Notes under the pieces: generated by a model
What the model saw: the letters and a program-made list of their open reading frames with translations, nothing else
The model's database searches: none
Told to the model about the DNA's origin: nothing
Assembly: GCF_000026005.1 (NCBI RefSeq)
Contig: NC_005295.2
Location: 558,001 to 622,000 of the forward strand
DNA length: 64,000 nt
Direction of reading: 5' to 3'
Source of the DNA: Ehrlichia ruminantium str. Welgevonden
Lineage (GTDB): Bacteria > Pseudomonadota > Alphaproteobacteria > Rickettsiales > Anaplasmataceae
Program-made: the position numbers and the translations under genes
In this document: piece after piece, positions 20,492-31,683 of the stretch
How the letters are laid out: every line of letters begins with the position of its first letter
Position numbering within the stretch: position 1 is the stretch's first letter

Positions 20492-22360
20492 TTAAAAAAA
20501 CCCTCGTAATTTTCTTGCACGGCTTGGATGGCGTAATTTACGTAAAGCCTTTGCTTCAATCTGCCTTATACGTTCTCTTGTTACATTGAATAATTTACCT
20601 ACTTCTTCAAGAGTGTGATCTTTTCCACCTTTGCCTATACCAAATCGCATACGCAATATTCTTTCTTCTTTTGGAGTTAATGTTGATAATACTTTTGTAG
20701 TAATTTCCCGTAAATCTGCAAGTACTGCTGCATCTTCTGGTCTTACTGCTCGCTTATCTTCAATGCAATCACCAAATGTACTACTATCATCATCCCCTAT
20801 AGGACTCTCTAAGCTAACCGGGTCCTTGACTATTTTCATAACTTTACGTATCTTATCTACGTTGATGTTTAATCTTGCTGACAGTTCTTCTAAAGTAGGT
20901 TCTCTACCAATTTCATGTAGCATTTGTCTTAGAGTACGGTTAATTTTATTCACAGTTTCAATCATATGTACTGGAATTCTGATAGTTCTTGCTTGATCTG
21001 CTATTGCTCTGGTTATAGCTTGTCTGACCCACCATGTTGCATAAGTTGAGAACTTATATCCACGTTTATAATCAAATTTATCTACTGCTTTCATTAAACC
21101 AATATTTCCTTCTTGTACTAAATCAAGAAATTGCAACCCTCTGTTTGAATACTTTTTTGCGATAGATACTACTAATCTTAGATTTGCTTTTATCATTTCT
21201 TGTTTTGCTTGGGTTGCTGCACGCTCATGCTTTTGTATTTTTGTTACTAAAGATTTAAATTCAGCTAAACTATTTTCTCCAGAAAGTAATTTTATTTTAT
21301 TATACATACTAACTATGTTAGTTTCTTCTTTTTCTATCATATTATTCCATGCAGGAGATGTACCTTTTTTTTCTAGTACAGAATTAGTATTATATGCATC
21401 GAGGAATTCTTTACGTGGTATACCATAACTTTCTGCAAGGGAAATAATTTTTGCTTCTTCTGCTGCAATCGATTTATTCAGACTGTAAATTTGTTGTGTA
21501 ATTGACAATACTGCAGAATTACTGAGTTTAATCTGATATATCATTTCCCATATATTATCATGTAAATCATTATATTGTTTTTCAATATCTTTAGTCAATT
21601 TTCCTTTATGTTGCTTCTTAAGCTCCAGAATCTTTTCTGCTGATTCAATTACTGCATCTAAAATACTTACTACTTTAGGGAGTAATGCACTTTCCATTTC
21701 AAGGATTGAAGCATTTATTGAAGTATTATCATCGTCATCATCATCATCTGAGATATCATCAGTATCATCTTCGTCCATTAAATCTTTATCATAATCTAAA
21801 ACACTCTCATCATCAACGTCAGAGAATTTTTCAGGAAATTCATAACGATAATTTGCATCTAAATCTATTAAATCCCTTAACATTATTTGTTCATTTACTA
21901 AGTCGTCTCTCCATGACATAAACGTGCGTAATACCATTGGTGATTCTACTAACGACCTAAGCATATTAACTTTTTCTGATTTTATTTTCTTTGCAATTTC
22001 AATTTCTCCTTCACGAGATAATAATTCAACTGAGCTCATTTCACATAAATACATGCGTATAGGATCATCTGTTTGCCCAAAATCCCAAGATTTTATACTT
22101 GTATCTGAAACATCATCATCGTCAATACCATCTTTGAGCCTGCCACTTTCTACTATACTACTAGCTTCATCTTCATCACTCTGTTCAAGTACGTTGATAC
22201 CTGAGTCTTGAAGCAGTGAAATTGTTTCATCTATATTATCAGCTGATAATACATAATCAGAAAAAACATCATTAATGTCATTAAATGTAACAAAGCCTTG
22301 CTTTATCCCTTTACTAACAAGGGTTCTTATTAGCTCCTTATCTGTCTGTAGATCTTTCAT
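20492..22360 (-). CDS. rpoD: RNA polymerase primary sigma factor RpoD
   Basis: A 622-residue sigma-70. An N-terminal region 1.1 is present (residues 1-70), followed by the region 1.2 block [23 protein letters not shown]. An acidic insert with a run of Asp ([12 protein letters not shown], about residue 210) lies in the non-conserved region. Region 2 shows [36 protein letters not shown], region 3 HMIETVNKI, and region 4 the helix-turn-helix [20 protein letters not shown]. It directs housekeeping transcription. The gene stands alone, with gaps of 1.46 kb downstream and 650 bp upstream, and is convergent with dnaG. Confidence 0.98.
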   Translation of the reverse strand: MKDLQTDKELIRTLVSKGIKQGFVTFNDINDVFSDYVLSADNIDETISLLQDSGINVLEQSDEDEASSIVESGRLKDGIDDDDVSDTSIKSWDFGQTDDPIRMYLCEMSSVELLSREGEIEIAKKIKSEKVNMLRSLVESPMVLRTFMSWRDDLVNEQIMLRDLIDLDANYRYEFPEKFSDVDDESVLDYDKDLMDEDDTDDISDDDDDDDNTSINASILEMESALLPKVVSILDAVIESAEKILELKKQHKGKLTKDIEKQYNDLHDNIWEMIYQIKLSNSAVLSITQQIYSLNKSIAAEEAKIISLAESYGIPRKEFLDAYNTNSVLEKKGTSPAWNNMIEKEETNIVSMYNKIKLLSGENSLAEFKSLVTKIQKHERAATQAKQEMIKANLRLVVSIAKKYSNRGLQFLDLVQEGNIGLMKAVDKFDYKRGYKFSTYATWWVRQAITRAIADQARTIRIPVHMIETVNKINRTLRQMLHEIGREPTLEELSARLNINVDKIRKVMKIVKDPVSLESPIGDDDSSTFGDCIEDKRAVRPEDAAVLADLREITTKVLSTLTPKEERILRMRFGIGKGGKDHTLEEVGKLFNVTRERIRQIEAKALRKLRHPSRARKLRGFF

Positions 22361-23012
22361 AATTAATGTTTAAGGAATGACAAATCTCACCAAGTACCAT
22401 ACTATAAATATATTGTCAATTATAAAACGTAATAAGAGAGCATACATAATATCATAATTTAAGAATTTTATAACTAAGAGGGTTTTTAATTCTTGTAATA
22501 GGTAAAGTTAATTCTGTGAAAGAAATTTATAGATGTGTTATCAACTTAAAAGACAGAGTATATGTATGGTCTTATTAATTAGTAACAGTTTGTTATAATT
22601 AATTGATATTTTAGTAATATAATAAAAGTTGGTTATGTAAAGAATTCGGTAAGTATATTGTTAATTATAAGAAGATAAAGGATATTGTCTGATATAACAT
22701 AATTTTTAATGCTTGTTATAATTTAAAATAATTAATTATTGTAAGATGATCAAATTAATTATTTGAAAAGAATCTAATGCATGTATTATTACCTATATAA
22801 ATATATGATACATTTTGTGTACAATAATTGCATTTAAATGTTTATATTAATTCACATGGTCATTAATACCTTTATATAAGGTAAATGTTTTTTATGAAAT
22901 AACCTGATGTGTATACTACAAGTTATTGTATGCAGCATCACAATGTAATATCACATATAAATGTATTATTATGATTTTAAAGATAATCAATATTTGAATA
23001 ATAGAAAAAAGA
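22361..23012. other. Gap upstream of rpoD
   Basis: About 650 bp with no gene, containing the rpoD promoter and the 3' end of dusB. A small inverted repeat (TACCTT, TATAT, AAGGTA) sits at 22867-22883. Nothing else stands out. Confidence 0.5.
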
Positions 23013-23966
23013 TTACTTTGGTGAGAAAAAGTTTAATATTTGATCTCTAATAAATTGATGATTGTTTGAACAGTTGACTTTACTTCTAAATTCTGTAGAG
23101 TTTTCTAGGCAAGCGCTGTACCAGCCTATATGTTTTTTTGATATCTTAACTCCAATGTCCTTTCCATAATGTTCTATGATGTTGTCGTAGTGATTTATAA
23201 TAATTTGTAATTTTTCAGATACTGTTGGATCTGGTAAAATAATACCTGATTTTATAAATTGTAGTGCTTTATTTATAATCCATGGTTTACCATATGCACC
23301 TCTTCCTATCATTATTCCATCAGCTTGTGACTCTTCTAATGCTATTTTTATATCATCTAGAGTTTTTATATCGCCATTGACTATAATCGGAATTCTAACA
23401 CATTTTTTTATGTTACTGATGAACTTCCAGTCTGCTTTTCCGGTAAACATTTGTGCTCTGGTTCTACCATGTATGGTGATCATTTTAATACCAGTGTTTT
23501 CAGCAATTTTTGCTAATCTAGGAGAATTTAGGTTCTGACTGTCCCATCCAATACGCATTTTTAATGTTACTGGTACTTTTACTGCTTTTACTACAGCTTC
23601 TAAAATCTTTGCAGCTGTTATTTCATCTTTCATTAGTGCTGATCCAGCATAGCTATTAACTACTTTTTTTACAGGACATCCAAAATTTATGTCAATAATT
23701 TGTGCACCCATGTCTTCATTAAGTTTTGCTGCTTCTGCCATTATTAGTGGATCGCATCCAGCTAATTGTACAGCAGTATTAGATTGTATATGTGACTTCT
23801 GTAAACTATCTTTAGTTTGTTTGATCATTCCACGGCTTGCTATCATTTCTGACACTAATAATCCTGCTCCAAGGTTTTTGACAAGAGAACGAAATGGAAA
23901 ATCAGTTATACCAGACATAGGTGCTAATATTACAGGATAGTCAGAAATAAATTGAGACAAATTCAT
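23013..23966 (-). CDS. dusB: tRNA-dihydrouridine synthase (DusB/NifR3 type)
   Basis: A 317-residue FMN enzyme that reduces uridines in the tRNA D-loop with NADPH. The TIM-barrel signatures are visible: LAPMSGITDFPFR near the N-terminus, VQLAGCDP, the family motif IIDINFGCPVKKVV with the catalytic Cys, LKMRIGWD, TIHGRTRAQMFTG, IIVNGDI and GIMIGRGAYGKPWI. Length and motifs fit the DusB/NifR3 branch common in alphaproteobacteria. The gene stands alone, with gaps on either side. Confidence 0.94.
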   Translation of the reverse strand: MNLSQFISDYPVILAPMSGITDFPFRSLVKNLGAGLLVSEMIASRGMIKQTKDSLQKSHIQSNTAVQLAGCDPLIMAEAAKLNEDMGAQIIDINFGCPVKKVVNSYAGSALMKDEITAAKILEAVVKAVKVPVTLKMRIGWDSQNLNSPRLAKIAENTGIKMITIHGRTRAQMFTGKADWKFISNIKKCVRIPIIVNGDIKTLDDIKIALEESQADGIMIGRGAYGKPWIINKALQFIKSGIILPDPTVSEKLQIIINHYDNIIEHYGKDIGVKISKKHIGWYSACLENSTEFRSKVNCSNNHQFIRDQILNFFSPK

Positions 23967-24905
23967 GTTTGTTAGGTTGCATAACTAGTTTATTAAATAA
24001 TTGTGATATAAATTCACAATATTATCAATCATAATACTAAAATGTAATTAAAGAAAATATACTTAATTTTTATCAATAATTGTAATTTATTGTTGTTATT
24101 TTACAGAACTGATAGCTTAAGTTTTATTGTATACAGTTCAGAATTAGTCTCAGTAAAGGATATTTATAATTTTATGGACAAATTATTGTGTTGAAAAAGC
24201 TTAGTATAATTAATTTTTGTAAGTTGTATAATTATTTTATTAGTTTCATTGTAAGGTAGTTTTAAATTATTGTGTTAACTTTACGGTTAATTATGTGTTA
24301 AAAATTAGCTAAAATAGAAGTTATAAGATTATTTTTGATTCCTAATATTTTTCACGTTCCTTTATAGAAATTTTATCACTTTCTGTATACCTGTGTCTTT
24401 TGTAAATATATTATTTAGAAGTTTAGTATACTCTGTTTTGGATTTACACTACAGCATTACTTTAGTAATTTGTGTTGTGTAGTAATATATGTGTTAAAGC
24501 TTATAATATTGGTTTTATAATCTGTAGTTATATAAGTACATGTTTAACTTTTGCATATTATAAATAAATATTATCTTAATACAGATCTTGCATTACAAAT
24601 TAACTTTAACTAATCATCTTGTCTTGCCGGTAAATTATTGCATGTCGGAGAAGAAAAAGTACATGCTATTTTTTTTGTACATAACTTACTAATGATTACT
24701 GATGTTTATAATGAGTAAGTGTTATATCATTCCAGGAAATTAATTTATACTTTTTCTAGTATATATTTATTGTATTATTTTTATGAAACAGTATCATATT
24801 AAAAATTTATTAAAGTTTTTTATGATAACAGAACACGTGATACAAATTGCCTAGTGTAGTTAATCAGTATGTATGGTATACTAATGTGGTATTAAAAAAA
24901 TATTT
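23967..24905. other. Divergent gap between dusB and ispE
   Basis: About 940 bp that must carry two divergent promoters. I see no gene, RNA or repeat that I can support. Confidence 0.5.
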
Positions 24906-25751
24906 ATGTCAAAATTTTTAGTTAAAGCGCCAGCAAAAATTAATTTATTTTTGCACATTCTTGGTAAGAATAGTAATTATCATTCTTTAGAGTCTTTGCT
25001 TGTTTTTGTTAATATTTATGATATTTTGGAGGTAACTATAGATGCACCAAGAAGTGGTGTATATTTTACTAATTTAAAGATTAATAGGTATAACAATACT
25101 ATAACTAAGGTGATTTACCTGTTGTCACAACATAGTACTTCTTCTGTTAATGTTTTTGTTAGTGTTATCAAAAATATTTTAGTTTCTGCAGGTTTAGCAG
25201 GTGGTTCAGCTGATGCTGCTGCTGTTATGCGTTTATTAGGGAATGTATGGGATATTCAACCTCAAGTTTTGGAGGAATTAGCTTTAGAGATTGGTAGTGA
25301 TGTTCCTGCATGTTTACACTCGAAAACTCTTTTCGCTAGAGGGAGAGGAGAAGATATATTGTTACTTCCTGATTTGTGTTTACCTAAATATATTGTTATT
25401 GTTGCTCCAAAAGGTAAACCATTAAGTACTGTAAAAGTTTTTAATAATTATGAACCATCTGCTTTTTCTTCTCCGATATGCGATAATTTACCAGTAAGAC
25501 AAGATGATTGGTTAGAGTTAATTTATAATGCAAGAAATGATTTATTAGATACTGCATTAAAGTTTGTACCTGAAATAGAAGAAATACTTTTTGTATTGAG
25601 AAAATTCAGAAATTGCTTAATAGCACGTATGACTGGTAGTGGGGCAACTTGTTTTGCTTTATTTAATGAGTTAAGTGATGCTGAAGTTGTAGTTAGAGAA
25701 TTACAAATGACTCGTCCTGATTGGATAGTATTTAATGCAAAAATACTTTAA
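24906..25751 (+). CDS. ispE: 4-diphosphocytidyl-2-C-methyl-D-erythritol kinase
   Basis: A 281-residue GHMP kinase of the non-mevalonate isoprenoid pathway, phosphorylating CDP-methylerythritol. The start VKAPAKINLFLHILGK is the IspE N-terminal signature. The ATP-binding loop reads VSAGLAGGSADAAAVMRLLG, followed by IGSDVPACL, and the C-terminal motif ARMTGSGATCFALF. It stands alone between the dusB gap and the convergent cutA gene. Confidence 0.95.
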   Translation: MSKFLVKAPAKINLFLHILGKNSNYHSLESLLVFVNIYDILEVTIDAPRSGVYFTNLKINRYNNTITKVIYLLSQHSTSSVNVFVSVIKNILVSAGLAGGSADAAAVMRLLGNVWDIQPQVLEELALEIGSDVPACLHSKTLFARGRGEDILLLPDLCLPKYIVIVAPKGKPLSTVKVFNNYEPSAFSSPICDNLPVRQDDWLELIYNARNDLLDTALKFVPEIEEILFVLRKFRNCLIARMTGSGATCFALFNELSDAEVVVRELQMTRPDWIVFNAKIL

Positions 25752-25950
25752 GGTATAATATATTTTAATAATGGATACATTTTTGTAGAATATGAACTTT
25801 CACGAGAATTATAATATCTATTTTGTAATATAAACATCGTACTTTATATGTTATAACAACATTTGTTTTTTAAATCTGTAAGTTATTAGAGAGTATGAGC
25901 AATAGAAGCTTTTTGTAATTATGTTTTTTTAATTAAATTAGTAATAGGAT

Positions 25951-26304
25951 TTACTTTTCTAATAAAGTATTGCTGATCCAGTGTAAAAACTTATCGTTTA
26001 CATGTGTAGGATCTATAGTAATAATTGCAGGTGTATCGTAAGGGTGTATTTCCTCTAGCTTGCTAACAGCTTCTTTAGTTAAGTGTTTTGTTGTTTTTAG
26101 TATCATGATATATTCTTCAGTAGTGTGTATTTCATCTTTCCAGTAATATATTGATGTTACGTTATTGAATATATTAGCACATGCTATTAGTTTATCTTCT
26201 AAAAGGGTGCTGCTTATATAATATGCATCTTCATAGTTAGAAATTGTAGTATAAATTAAAGAAATGTTATTCATAATCATATTTTTTAAATTATCATTTT
26301 TCAT
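25951..26304 (-). CDS. cutA: CutA1-family divalent-ion tolerance protein
   Basis: A 117-residue CutA1 protein. The pattern is typical: IYTTISNYEDAYYISSTLLEDKLIACANIFNNVTSIYYW, then EEYIMILKTT and EIHPYDTPAIITI. CutA1 forms trimers and binds divalent metals in vitro; the physiological role in bacteria is unsettled. ATG codons at residues 9 and 11 are possible alternative starts. It lies 90 bp downstream of the cckA start and on the same strand. Confidence 0.9.
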   Translation of the reverse strand: MKNDNLKNMIMNNISLIYTTISNYEDAYYISSTLLEDKLIACANIFNNVTSIYYWKDEIHTTEEYIMILKTTKHLTKEAVSKLEEIHPYDTPAIITIDPTHVNDKFLHWISNTLLEK

Positions 26305-26394
26305 GTTATTATGAATATAAAAATAAAGTAAAGATATAACATGATATAATTTCTATCTAGACTTATAATAAGAGTAATTTGATTAAGTATTTTG

Positions 26395-28881
26395 TTATGT
26401 AAAACTGCCTAATATTTCTGATACTTTTTCTGTTAATTGTTTTAAGGTGAAAGGTTTAGATAAAAAATTTATTTTACTTGCATCAATATTGCTGTGTTTA
26501 TTAAATACTTCTTCGGCGTATCCAGAAATAAAAATAACTTTAATGTTTGGTTGAATTTTTAATATTTGATCTATTATTTCTGGTCCACTAATTTTTGGCA
26601 TGACTACGTCACTAATGACTATATCTATGTTTTGGTTTTTTATTATGTCTATAGCTTTGTCTCCACAATTTATATCTATTACATTAAATCCTTTTTTTAC
26701 GAGTGCTTTTGTGGCAAATATTCGTACTGGATCTTCGTCTTCAATTAATAAAATGTTTTTGGTTGTATTATTAATTTCTTGTGTTACAGCACCTATATAC
26801 TCTGAATCTTGATTAGATTCTAGATTAGTGTTGTTGGTGTTATGTAATAAATGTACTGTTGGAAGAAGAATAATGAAAGTTGTACCTATACCTATTGTAC
26901 TTGTGACATATATATATCCATCAGTTTGTTTAACTATTCCATATACTGTAGATAAACCTAATCCTATGCCTTCTGTTGTTTTTTTTGTTGAGAAAAATGG
27001 ATCAAAGATTTTCTTCATCACTTTTTCTTCCATTCCATGTCCAGTATCTGATATTTCTATTGCAACATATTCTCCATCTTCGATTTGTTCTTTATCAGGT
27101 GAAAACATATCTTTGAGTAATACTTTTAAAGCATCTGCTTTTATATTATAGGTTTTTATAGTCAACTGTCCTCCAGTTTCCATAGCAGATCTTGCATTTA
27201 CTACTAAGTTTATAATTACTTGTTCTAATTGACATAAATCTGCTTTTATTAAATTAATATTTTGTTCATATTGAATTTTAAGTTCTATACTTTCATTGAT
27301 CAGTCTTTTGATCATATGTATAAGATCTGCTATTATATTGTTTATATCTAAAATCTTGGGTTGTAAAGTTTGTTTTCTTGAAAATGCTAACAGTTGTTTT
27401 ATTAAATTTGTGGCTCTATTAGCATTCTGTTTTATTTGCATTATATCTGAAAATGAAGGGTCTGTTGTGGAGTGTTTTATTAGTAATAAATCACAAAATC
27501 CTATTATTGCAGTGAGAATATTATTGAAATCATGTGCTATTCCTCCTGCAAGTTGGCCAATAGCTTGCATTTTTTGTGACTGTTCTAATTGTATTTCTAA
27601 GTTTTTACGGTCTTTACTATCAATTATGTAGCATATAATTAACATATCATTGTTGTGTATAAATTTATTGAAATAGATTTTAACATACGAATTATTATGC
27701 AATTGTGCTTCTAATGATAAGTCTTTGACGATATTGTTTTCTAAATATTTCTTTATTTTTTTGTTATATGATGGTAGTACATAGTCATATATATACTCTT
27801 TATTGTGCTTTACTAGCCTTTTTAATGTGTTATTGGATTTAATAATTTTACCATCTGTATTGCACTGTAGGATAGCTATAGGTGCTTCCATAAAACATGG
27901 ATGTAAGTGATAATCATGAATTCCGGAATTTATTGGTGTTAACAATCCATAAATGTAACTTTGGTTATTTTTATCATAAAACGCAACTTGTGAGATATAT
28001 GCCTTGAATTTAACTCCTGTAGCTGTTAATAGGTTTACTATGTTACTATCTGTAGTTTTTTCTTTATTGTAACTTTTTACTAAGAAGTTGGTGAATGTTG
28101 CTCCATTTTCAATGAAGTCTAGCTCTAGCATTTTTAAAAAGCTATTATTTGAATGTAATATGACTCCTCTACTATTTAGTAAATAAGCTCCTACACAGTG
28201 TTCCTGAATTAATCTTTCATATACTTGTTCTTTACTGATTTTAACAGCTTTCAGTACGAAGTATTCTTGAGGCCTTGCTATAGGTGTGAAAAATAGGTTT
28301 GTAATTTTTGTACAATTGACCTCTATTTCTGGGTTTTCTACTACTGGGTCTAATATTAATGTGAAGTTAGAAGTTTTATTTTTTGTATTAAGTGAAAAGT
28401 AAGTGTGAATAGATGATTTGTTTTTTAAAGCATTATTGAATAGCTCAATTTCTTGATTACTAATGTTACCTAATTTTAATATAGTAGGCAGGTCTAATTT
28501 CTTGTCTTGGTTCTTGATAAACCTTTCATAAAATCTTGCATCTGCGTAAACAATTTCTCCGTTATTTTTTATGATTAAGCAAAATTCTGTATTGTGGTTT
28601 AAGGCATTTGCAAAAATCATATTTTGATATTCTATAGAAGCTATAGTACGTAAATATTGTTTAATTTGTATTGATATTGCTAATATACTTATACTGGTAA
28701 ATATACAATTGATTATTATATTGATATAACTATCATATATATTAAAAACATATAATACTAGTATAAATAGTAGTGGAATTATCAAAAATATAGATAGTTT
28801 AGCTACTGATAATCCATATCTTCTTATGACAAAATCTACTTTATTATTATGTATTGTATTATCAGTATGTCGTTTTTTCAT
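26395..28881 (-). CDS. cckA: CckA hybrid sensor histidine kinase
   Basis: An 828-residue hybrid kinase. Two membrane helices (about residues 27-47 and 53-72) are followed by PAS-like regions (about 85-420), a HisKA domain with the phosphorylated H450 in GGIAHDFNNIL, an HATPase_c domain with N-box VINLVVNARSA, DTGHGM and GIGLGLSTVYGI, and a C-terminal receiver with phosphoacceptor D758 in DIVISDVVMPK. The layout and length match CckA, which through ChpT controls the cell-cycle regulator CtrA in alphaproteobacteria; CckA/CtrA is one of three two-component systems described in Ehrlichia. CtrA and ChpT are not in the window. Confidence 0.95.
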   Translation of the reverse strand: MKKRHTDNTIHNNKVDFVIRRYGLSVAKLSIFLIIPLLFILVLYVFNIYDSYINIIINCIFTSISILAISIQIKQYLRTIASIEYQNMIFANALNHNTEFCLIIKNNGEIVYADARFYERFIKNQDKKLDLPTILKLGNISNQEIELFNNALKNKSSIHTYFSLNTKNKTSNFTLILDPVVENPEIEVNCTKITNLFFTPIARPQEYFVLKAVKISKEQVYERLIQEHCVGAYLLNSRGVILHSNNSFLKMLELDFIENGATFTNFLVKSYNKEKTTDSNIVNLLTATGVKFKAYISQVAFYDKNNQSYIYGLLTPINSGIHDYHLHPCFMEAPIAILQCNTDGKIIKSNNTLKRLVKHNKEYIYDYVLPSYNKKIKKYLENNIVKDLSLEAQLHNNSYVKIYFNKFIHNNDMLIICYIIDSKDRKNLEIQLEQSQKMQAIGQLAGGIAHDFNNILTAIIGFCDLLLIKHSTTDPSFSDIMQIKQNANRATNLIKQLLAFSRKQTLQPKILDINNIIADLIHMIKRLINESIELKIQYEQNINLIKADLCQLEQVIINLVVNARSAMETGGQLTIKTYNIKADALKVLLKDMFSPDKEQIEDGEYVAIEISDTGHGMEEKVMKKIFDPFFSTKKTTEGIGLGLSTVYGIVKQTDGYIYVTSTIGIGTTFIILLPTVHLLHNTNNTNLESNQDSEYIGAVTQEINNTTKNILLIEDEDPVRIFATKALVKKGFNVIDINCGDKAIDIIKNQNIDIVISDVVMPKISGPEIIDQILKIQPNIKVIFISGYAEEVFNKHSNIDASKINFLSKPFTLKQLTEKVSEILGSFT

Positions 28882-28992
28882 TTAAAAATATTTAAAAAAT
28901 ATATTGTATTATATATAATGTATGTAAAATTGCTATATAATCTATTTTTATAATCATACTATTAACGATATAATTAACGTTTTCTTGAAAAA

Positions 28993-29649
28993 CTAGAATA
29001 ATTTTAGTGCTATTGTCATGCCTTCTTCAGTGGGAAGTAAAGTTGTGAGGTATTTATTTTTATTAGATAGTCTTTTATTAAAGTTGCACATATTGTCTAT
29101 TGTATTTTTAGATACCTTTTTTGTAATATTATCAGCATATACGTTACCAAAGAGTAGGGTATTGTCTGCAACAATTATACCATTCTTTTTTATATTTATT
29201 TCTGCCCAATCTAGGTAATCACAATATTCTGATTTTTTGGCATCTATAAATATCATATCAAATGGAGACATAGAAGTTAGTTGGTTCAATGCTACTATAG
29301 CAGTATTATTTATGATTGTTATTTTATTAGATAGATTATATTCATTAAAATTATTTTGTGCCTGTTGTGCATTAATGGAATTGTTTTCTATGGTATATAT
29401 ATGTCCATTTTTTGGTAAGACTTTAGCCATACACATAGCGGAAAATCCAATAAATGTGCCAATCTCTACTATAGATGTTACGTTATTCATTTTTATTAGT
29501 AATTGTAATATCTGTCCTTCTGTGGGACTGAGTTGCATAGATGATATGTCTTCATTGATTGATTTATTTATTGATATAAGTTCTGTATCTGTTACTGAAA
29601 ATAGATCATGTATATATTGTGATTTTTTATTTAATATTTTACTACGCAT
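28993..29649 (-). CDS. Class I SAM-dependent O-methyltransferase (family 3)
   Basis: A 218-residue enzyme of the catechol/caffeoyl-CoA O-methyltransferase fold. Motif I reads IVEIGTFIGFSAMCMAKVL, the second motif HIYTIENN, the metal-binding region FDMIFIDAKKSEYCDYLDWA, and the late motif GIIVADNTLLFGNV. The substrate cannot be told from sequence. It is 111 bp upstream of cckA on the same strand and divergent from the DUF2671-like gene. Confidence 0.88.
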   Translation of the reverse strand: MRSKILNKKSQYIHDLFSVTDTELISINKSINEDISSMQLSPTEGQILQLLIKMNNVTSIVEIGTFIGFSAMCMAKVLPKNGHIYTIENNSINAQQAQNNFNEYNLSNKITIINNTAIVALNQLTSMSPFDMIFIDAKKSEYCDYLDWAEINIKKNGIIVADNTLLFGNVYADNITKKVSKNTIDNMCNFNKRLSNKNKYLTTLLPTEEGMTIALKLF

Positions 29650-29892
29650 AATAATAATTTTCTAAAAATGAAATTTAATATATTTTACTATATAATCTTG
29701 TTTGTAATGTGATAAAAGTTTTTATTCAATTATTGATACGCATTAAGTGATAATAAAATCACACTTTTCTTTAAAAATGTGGTATATCGATAATTTTTTG
29801 TATAGTTTTGCTATGATTGTATGATACAATTAACATTATTAAATAGTTATAAAAACTAATAATATAGTTAATATGGCGAGGTAGTGATAGCA

Positions 29893-30177
29893 ATGAGTTT
29901 TTACACACATGATGTAATAAAGAAACAAATACCAGAAACTTTTAATAAAACAAGTAGTAATACCTACTCTGTTCTGAATGATCCTGCATATCGTGATAGA
30001 TATAGGGAGAAGTTCTTAGAAGCTCAAAAGAAAGGTATGGATATGGTGGTATATTATGATGGCACTATAGCACTAATAGAAAATAAGATTGCAATGTATC
30101 AATATGGTTGGCATAAGAAAAGACGTGAGTTTGAACGTATTAAGTTTGCTTCAGAAACAAAGAAAAAAAGGGGTTAG
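29893..30177 (+). CDS. DUF2671-like small Rickettsiales protein
   Basis: A 94-residue soluble protein with no signal peptide. The pattern YSVLNDPAYRDRYREKFLEAQKKGMDMVVYYDGTIALIENKIAMYQYGWHKKRREF resembles, from memory, the Rickettsiales family DUF2671. Function unknown. I choose the ATG at 29893, with GAGG about 10 bp upstream; the in-frame GTG at 29884 is too close to that site. Confidence 0.75.
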   Translation: MSFYTHDVIKKQIPETFNKTSSNTYSVLNDPAYRDRYREKFLEAQKKGMDMVVYYDGTIALIENKIAMYQYGWHKKRREFERIKFASETKKKRG

Positions 30178-30279
30178 CTTTAATATCTATCTAGGATACT
30201 AAATACTTCTTATGTAAGGTTATTCTTGTATTGTTAATATTTAGCATGTTATTATTTTGAACCTTATTAATAGAGAATA

Positions 30280-31683
30280 ATGGCTATGATAGTTTTAAGT
30301 GCTGCCCAAGTACTTGCTTGTGAGAATCGGTGTAGTATACCGATTGCTAGTCTTATTCAAAAAGCTGGTAAGGCTGTAAGTGATGTAATAATTAGTTCAT
30401 TTCAAAGGCAGGGTGTAACTATATTAGCAGGTCCAGGTAATAATGGAAAAGATGGTATTGTTGTTGCAAGAACATTAAAAAGTTTTGGTTGGCCAGTAAC
30501 ATTAATGCTGTATTGCTGTGATACTGATATATATGAAGATTGGATAGTTTCATTAACTTATGATGGTATCGTTAATTGTACAAATAGTATAATTGTTGAT
30601 GCATTATTTGGGATAGGTTTGTCACGTGATGTATGTGATGATTTGTCTAAAATATTTAATTATATTAATTCTTCCAATAAAATAGTTGTTGCAGTTGATA
30701 TTTCTAGTGGGGTGAATTGTGATACAGGTCAGGTTATGGGGTGTGCTTTACGTGCTGATCTTACTATAACTTTTTCTGTATTAAAGATGGCACATGTTTT
30801 ATTTCCAGGTTGTTATTATTCAGGAAGAGTTCATGTTGTTGATATTGGTATTGATATTGACGATAGTGTGGTTAAAATACACAAGAACACTCCTATTCTG
30901 TGGAAGGATGAGATACCTAAGTTAACATATACTTCAAATAAGTATAATCGTGGATACACACTAGTATGTTCTATAGGTAATAAATCAATTGGTGCTTCAA
31001 AACTTGCTGCGATGTCTGCATTAAAGGTAGGTTCAGGTATTGTGAGTATAGCTTGTGACAGTGTTGCTCTAGATTTATATGCAGTTTGTTTGACATCAAT
31101 TATGTATAAACTTTATGATGATGTTATTGATGACGATAGAATTACATCTGTTTTAATAGGTCCAGGTTGTGGCACTAGTGATATAACAAAACAGAGGGTT
31201 ATTAATGTTTTACAGAAAAAAAAATGTGTTTTAGATGCTGATGCTATTTCTGTATTTTCTGGTTCATCAGATGTTCTATTTTCGCATATAAAAAATGATG
31301 TGATTATGACTCCACATGAGGGAGAGTTTAGGCGCATCTTTCCATTTTTAACTGGTAGTAAGGTGGATATGGTACGAGAAGCGGCAAATATTTCAGGTGC
31401 AGTTATTGTTTTAAAAGGTGCTGATACTGTAATTGGAGATCCTGATGGCAATATTGTAATAACCAATCCTCCATTTACCCTAGCTACAGCAGGAAGTGGT
31501 GACGTATTATCCGGAATTATTGCTGGATTATTGTCTTCTGGTATGAGTTCATTTAGTGCTGCATGTTGTGGTGTATGGATACATGCAGAATGTGCAAGAA
31601 GTTATGGAATAGGATTAACTGCAGATGACATAATACTGCAAATACCAACTATACTGAAGAACTTATTATATAGGAATTATTAG
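30280..31683 (+). CDS. nnrD: Bifunctional NAD(P)H-hydrate epimerase / ADP-dependent dehydratase
   Basis: A 467-residue fusion repairing damaged NAD(P)H hydrates. The N-terminal YjeF-type epimerase (about 1-200) shows the dinucleotide-like loop ILAGPGNNGKDGIVVARTLKSFG and VDALFGIGL, VAVDISSGVNCDTG. The C-terminal ribokinase-like dehydratase (about 215-465) shows YNRGYTLV, VLIGPGCGTSD, VLDADAISVFS, MTPHEGEFRRIFP and ATAGSGDVLSGIIAGLLSSG. The same fusion is common in bacteria. Start at ATG 30280; an ATG two codons later is equally possible. Confidence 0.94.
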   Translation: MAMIVLSAAQVLACENRCSIPIASLIQKAGKAVSDVIISSFQRQGVTILAGPGNNGKDGIVVARTLKSFGWPVTLMLYCCDTDIYEDWIVSLTYDGIVNCTNSIIVDALFGIGLSRDVCDDLSKIFNYINSSNKIVVAVDISSGVNCDTGQVMGCALRADLTITFSVLKMAHVLFPGCYYSGRVHVVDIGIDIDDSVVKIHKNTPILWKDEIPKLTYTSNKYNRGYTLVCSIGNKSIGASKLAAMSALKVGSGIVSIACDSVALDLYAVCLTSIMYKLYDDVIDDDRITSVLIGPGCGTSDITKQRVINVLQKKKCVLDADAISVFSGSSDVLFSHIKNDVIMTPHEGEFRRIFPFLTGSKVDMVREAANISGAVIVLKGADTVIGDPDGNIVITNPPFTLATAGSGDVLSGIIAGLLSSGMSSFSAACCGVWIHAECARSYGIGLTADDIILQIPTILKNLLYRNY

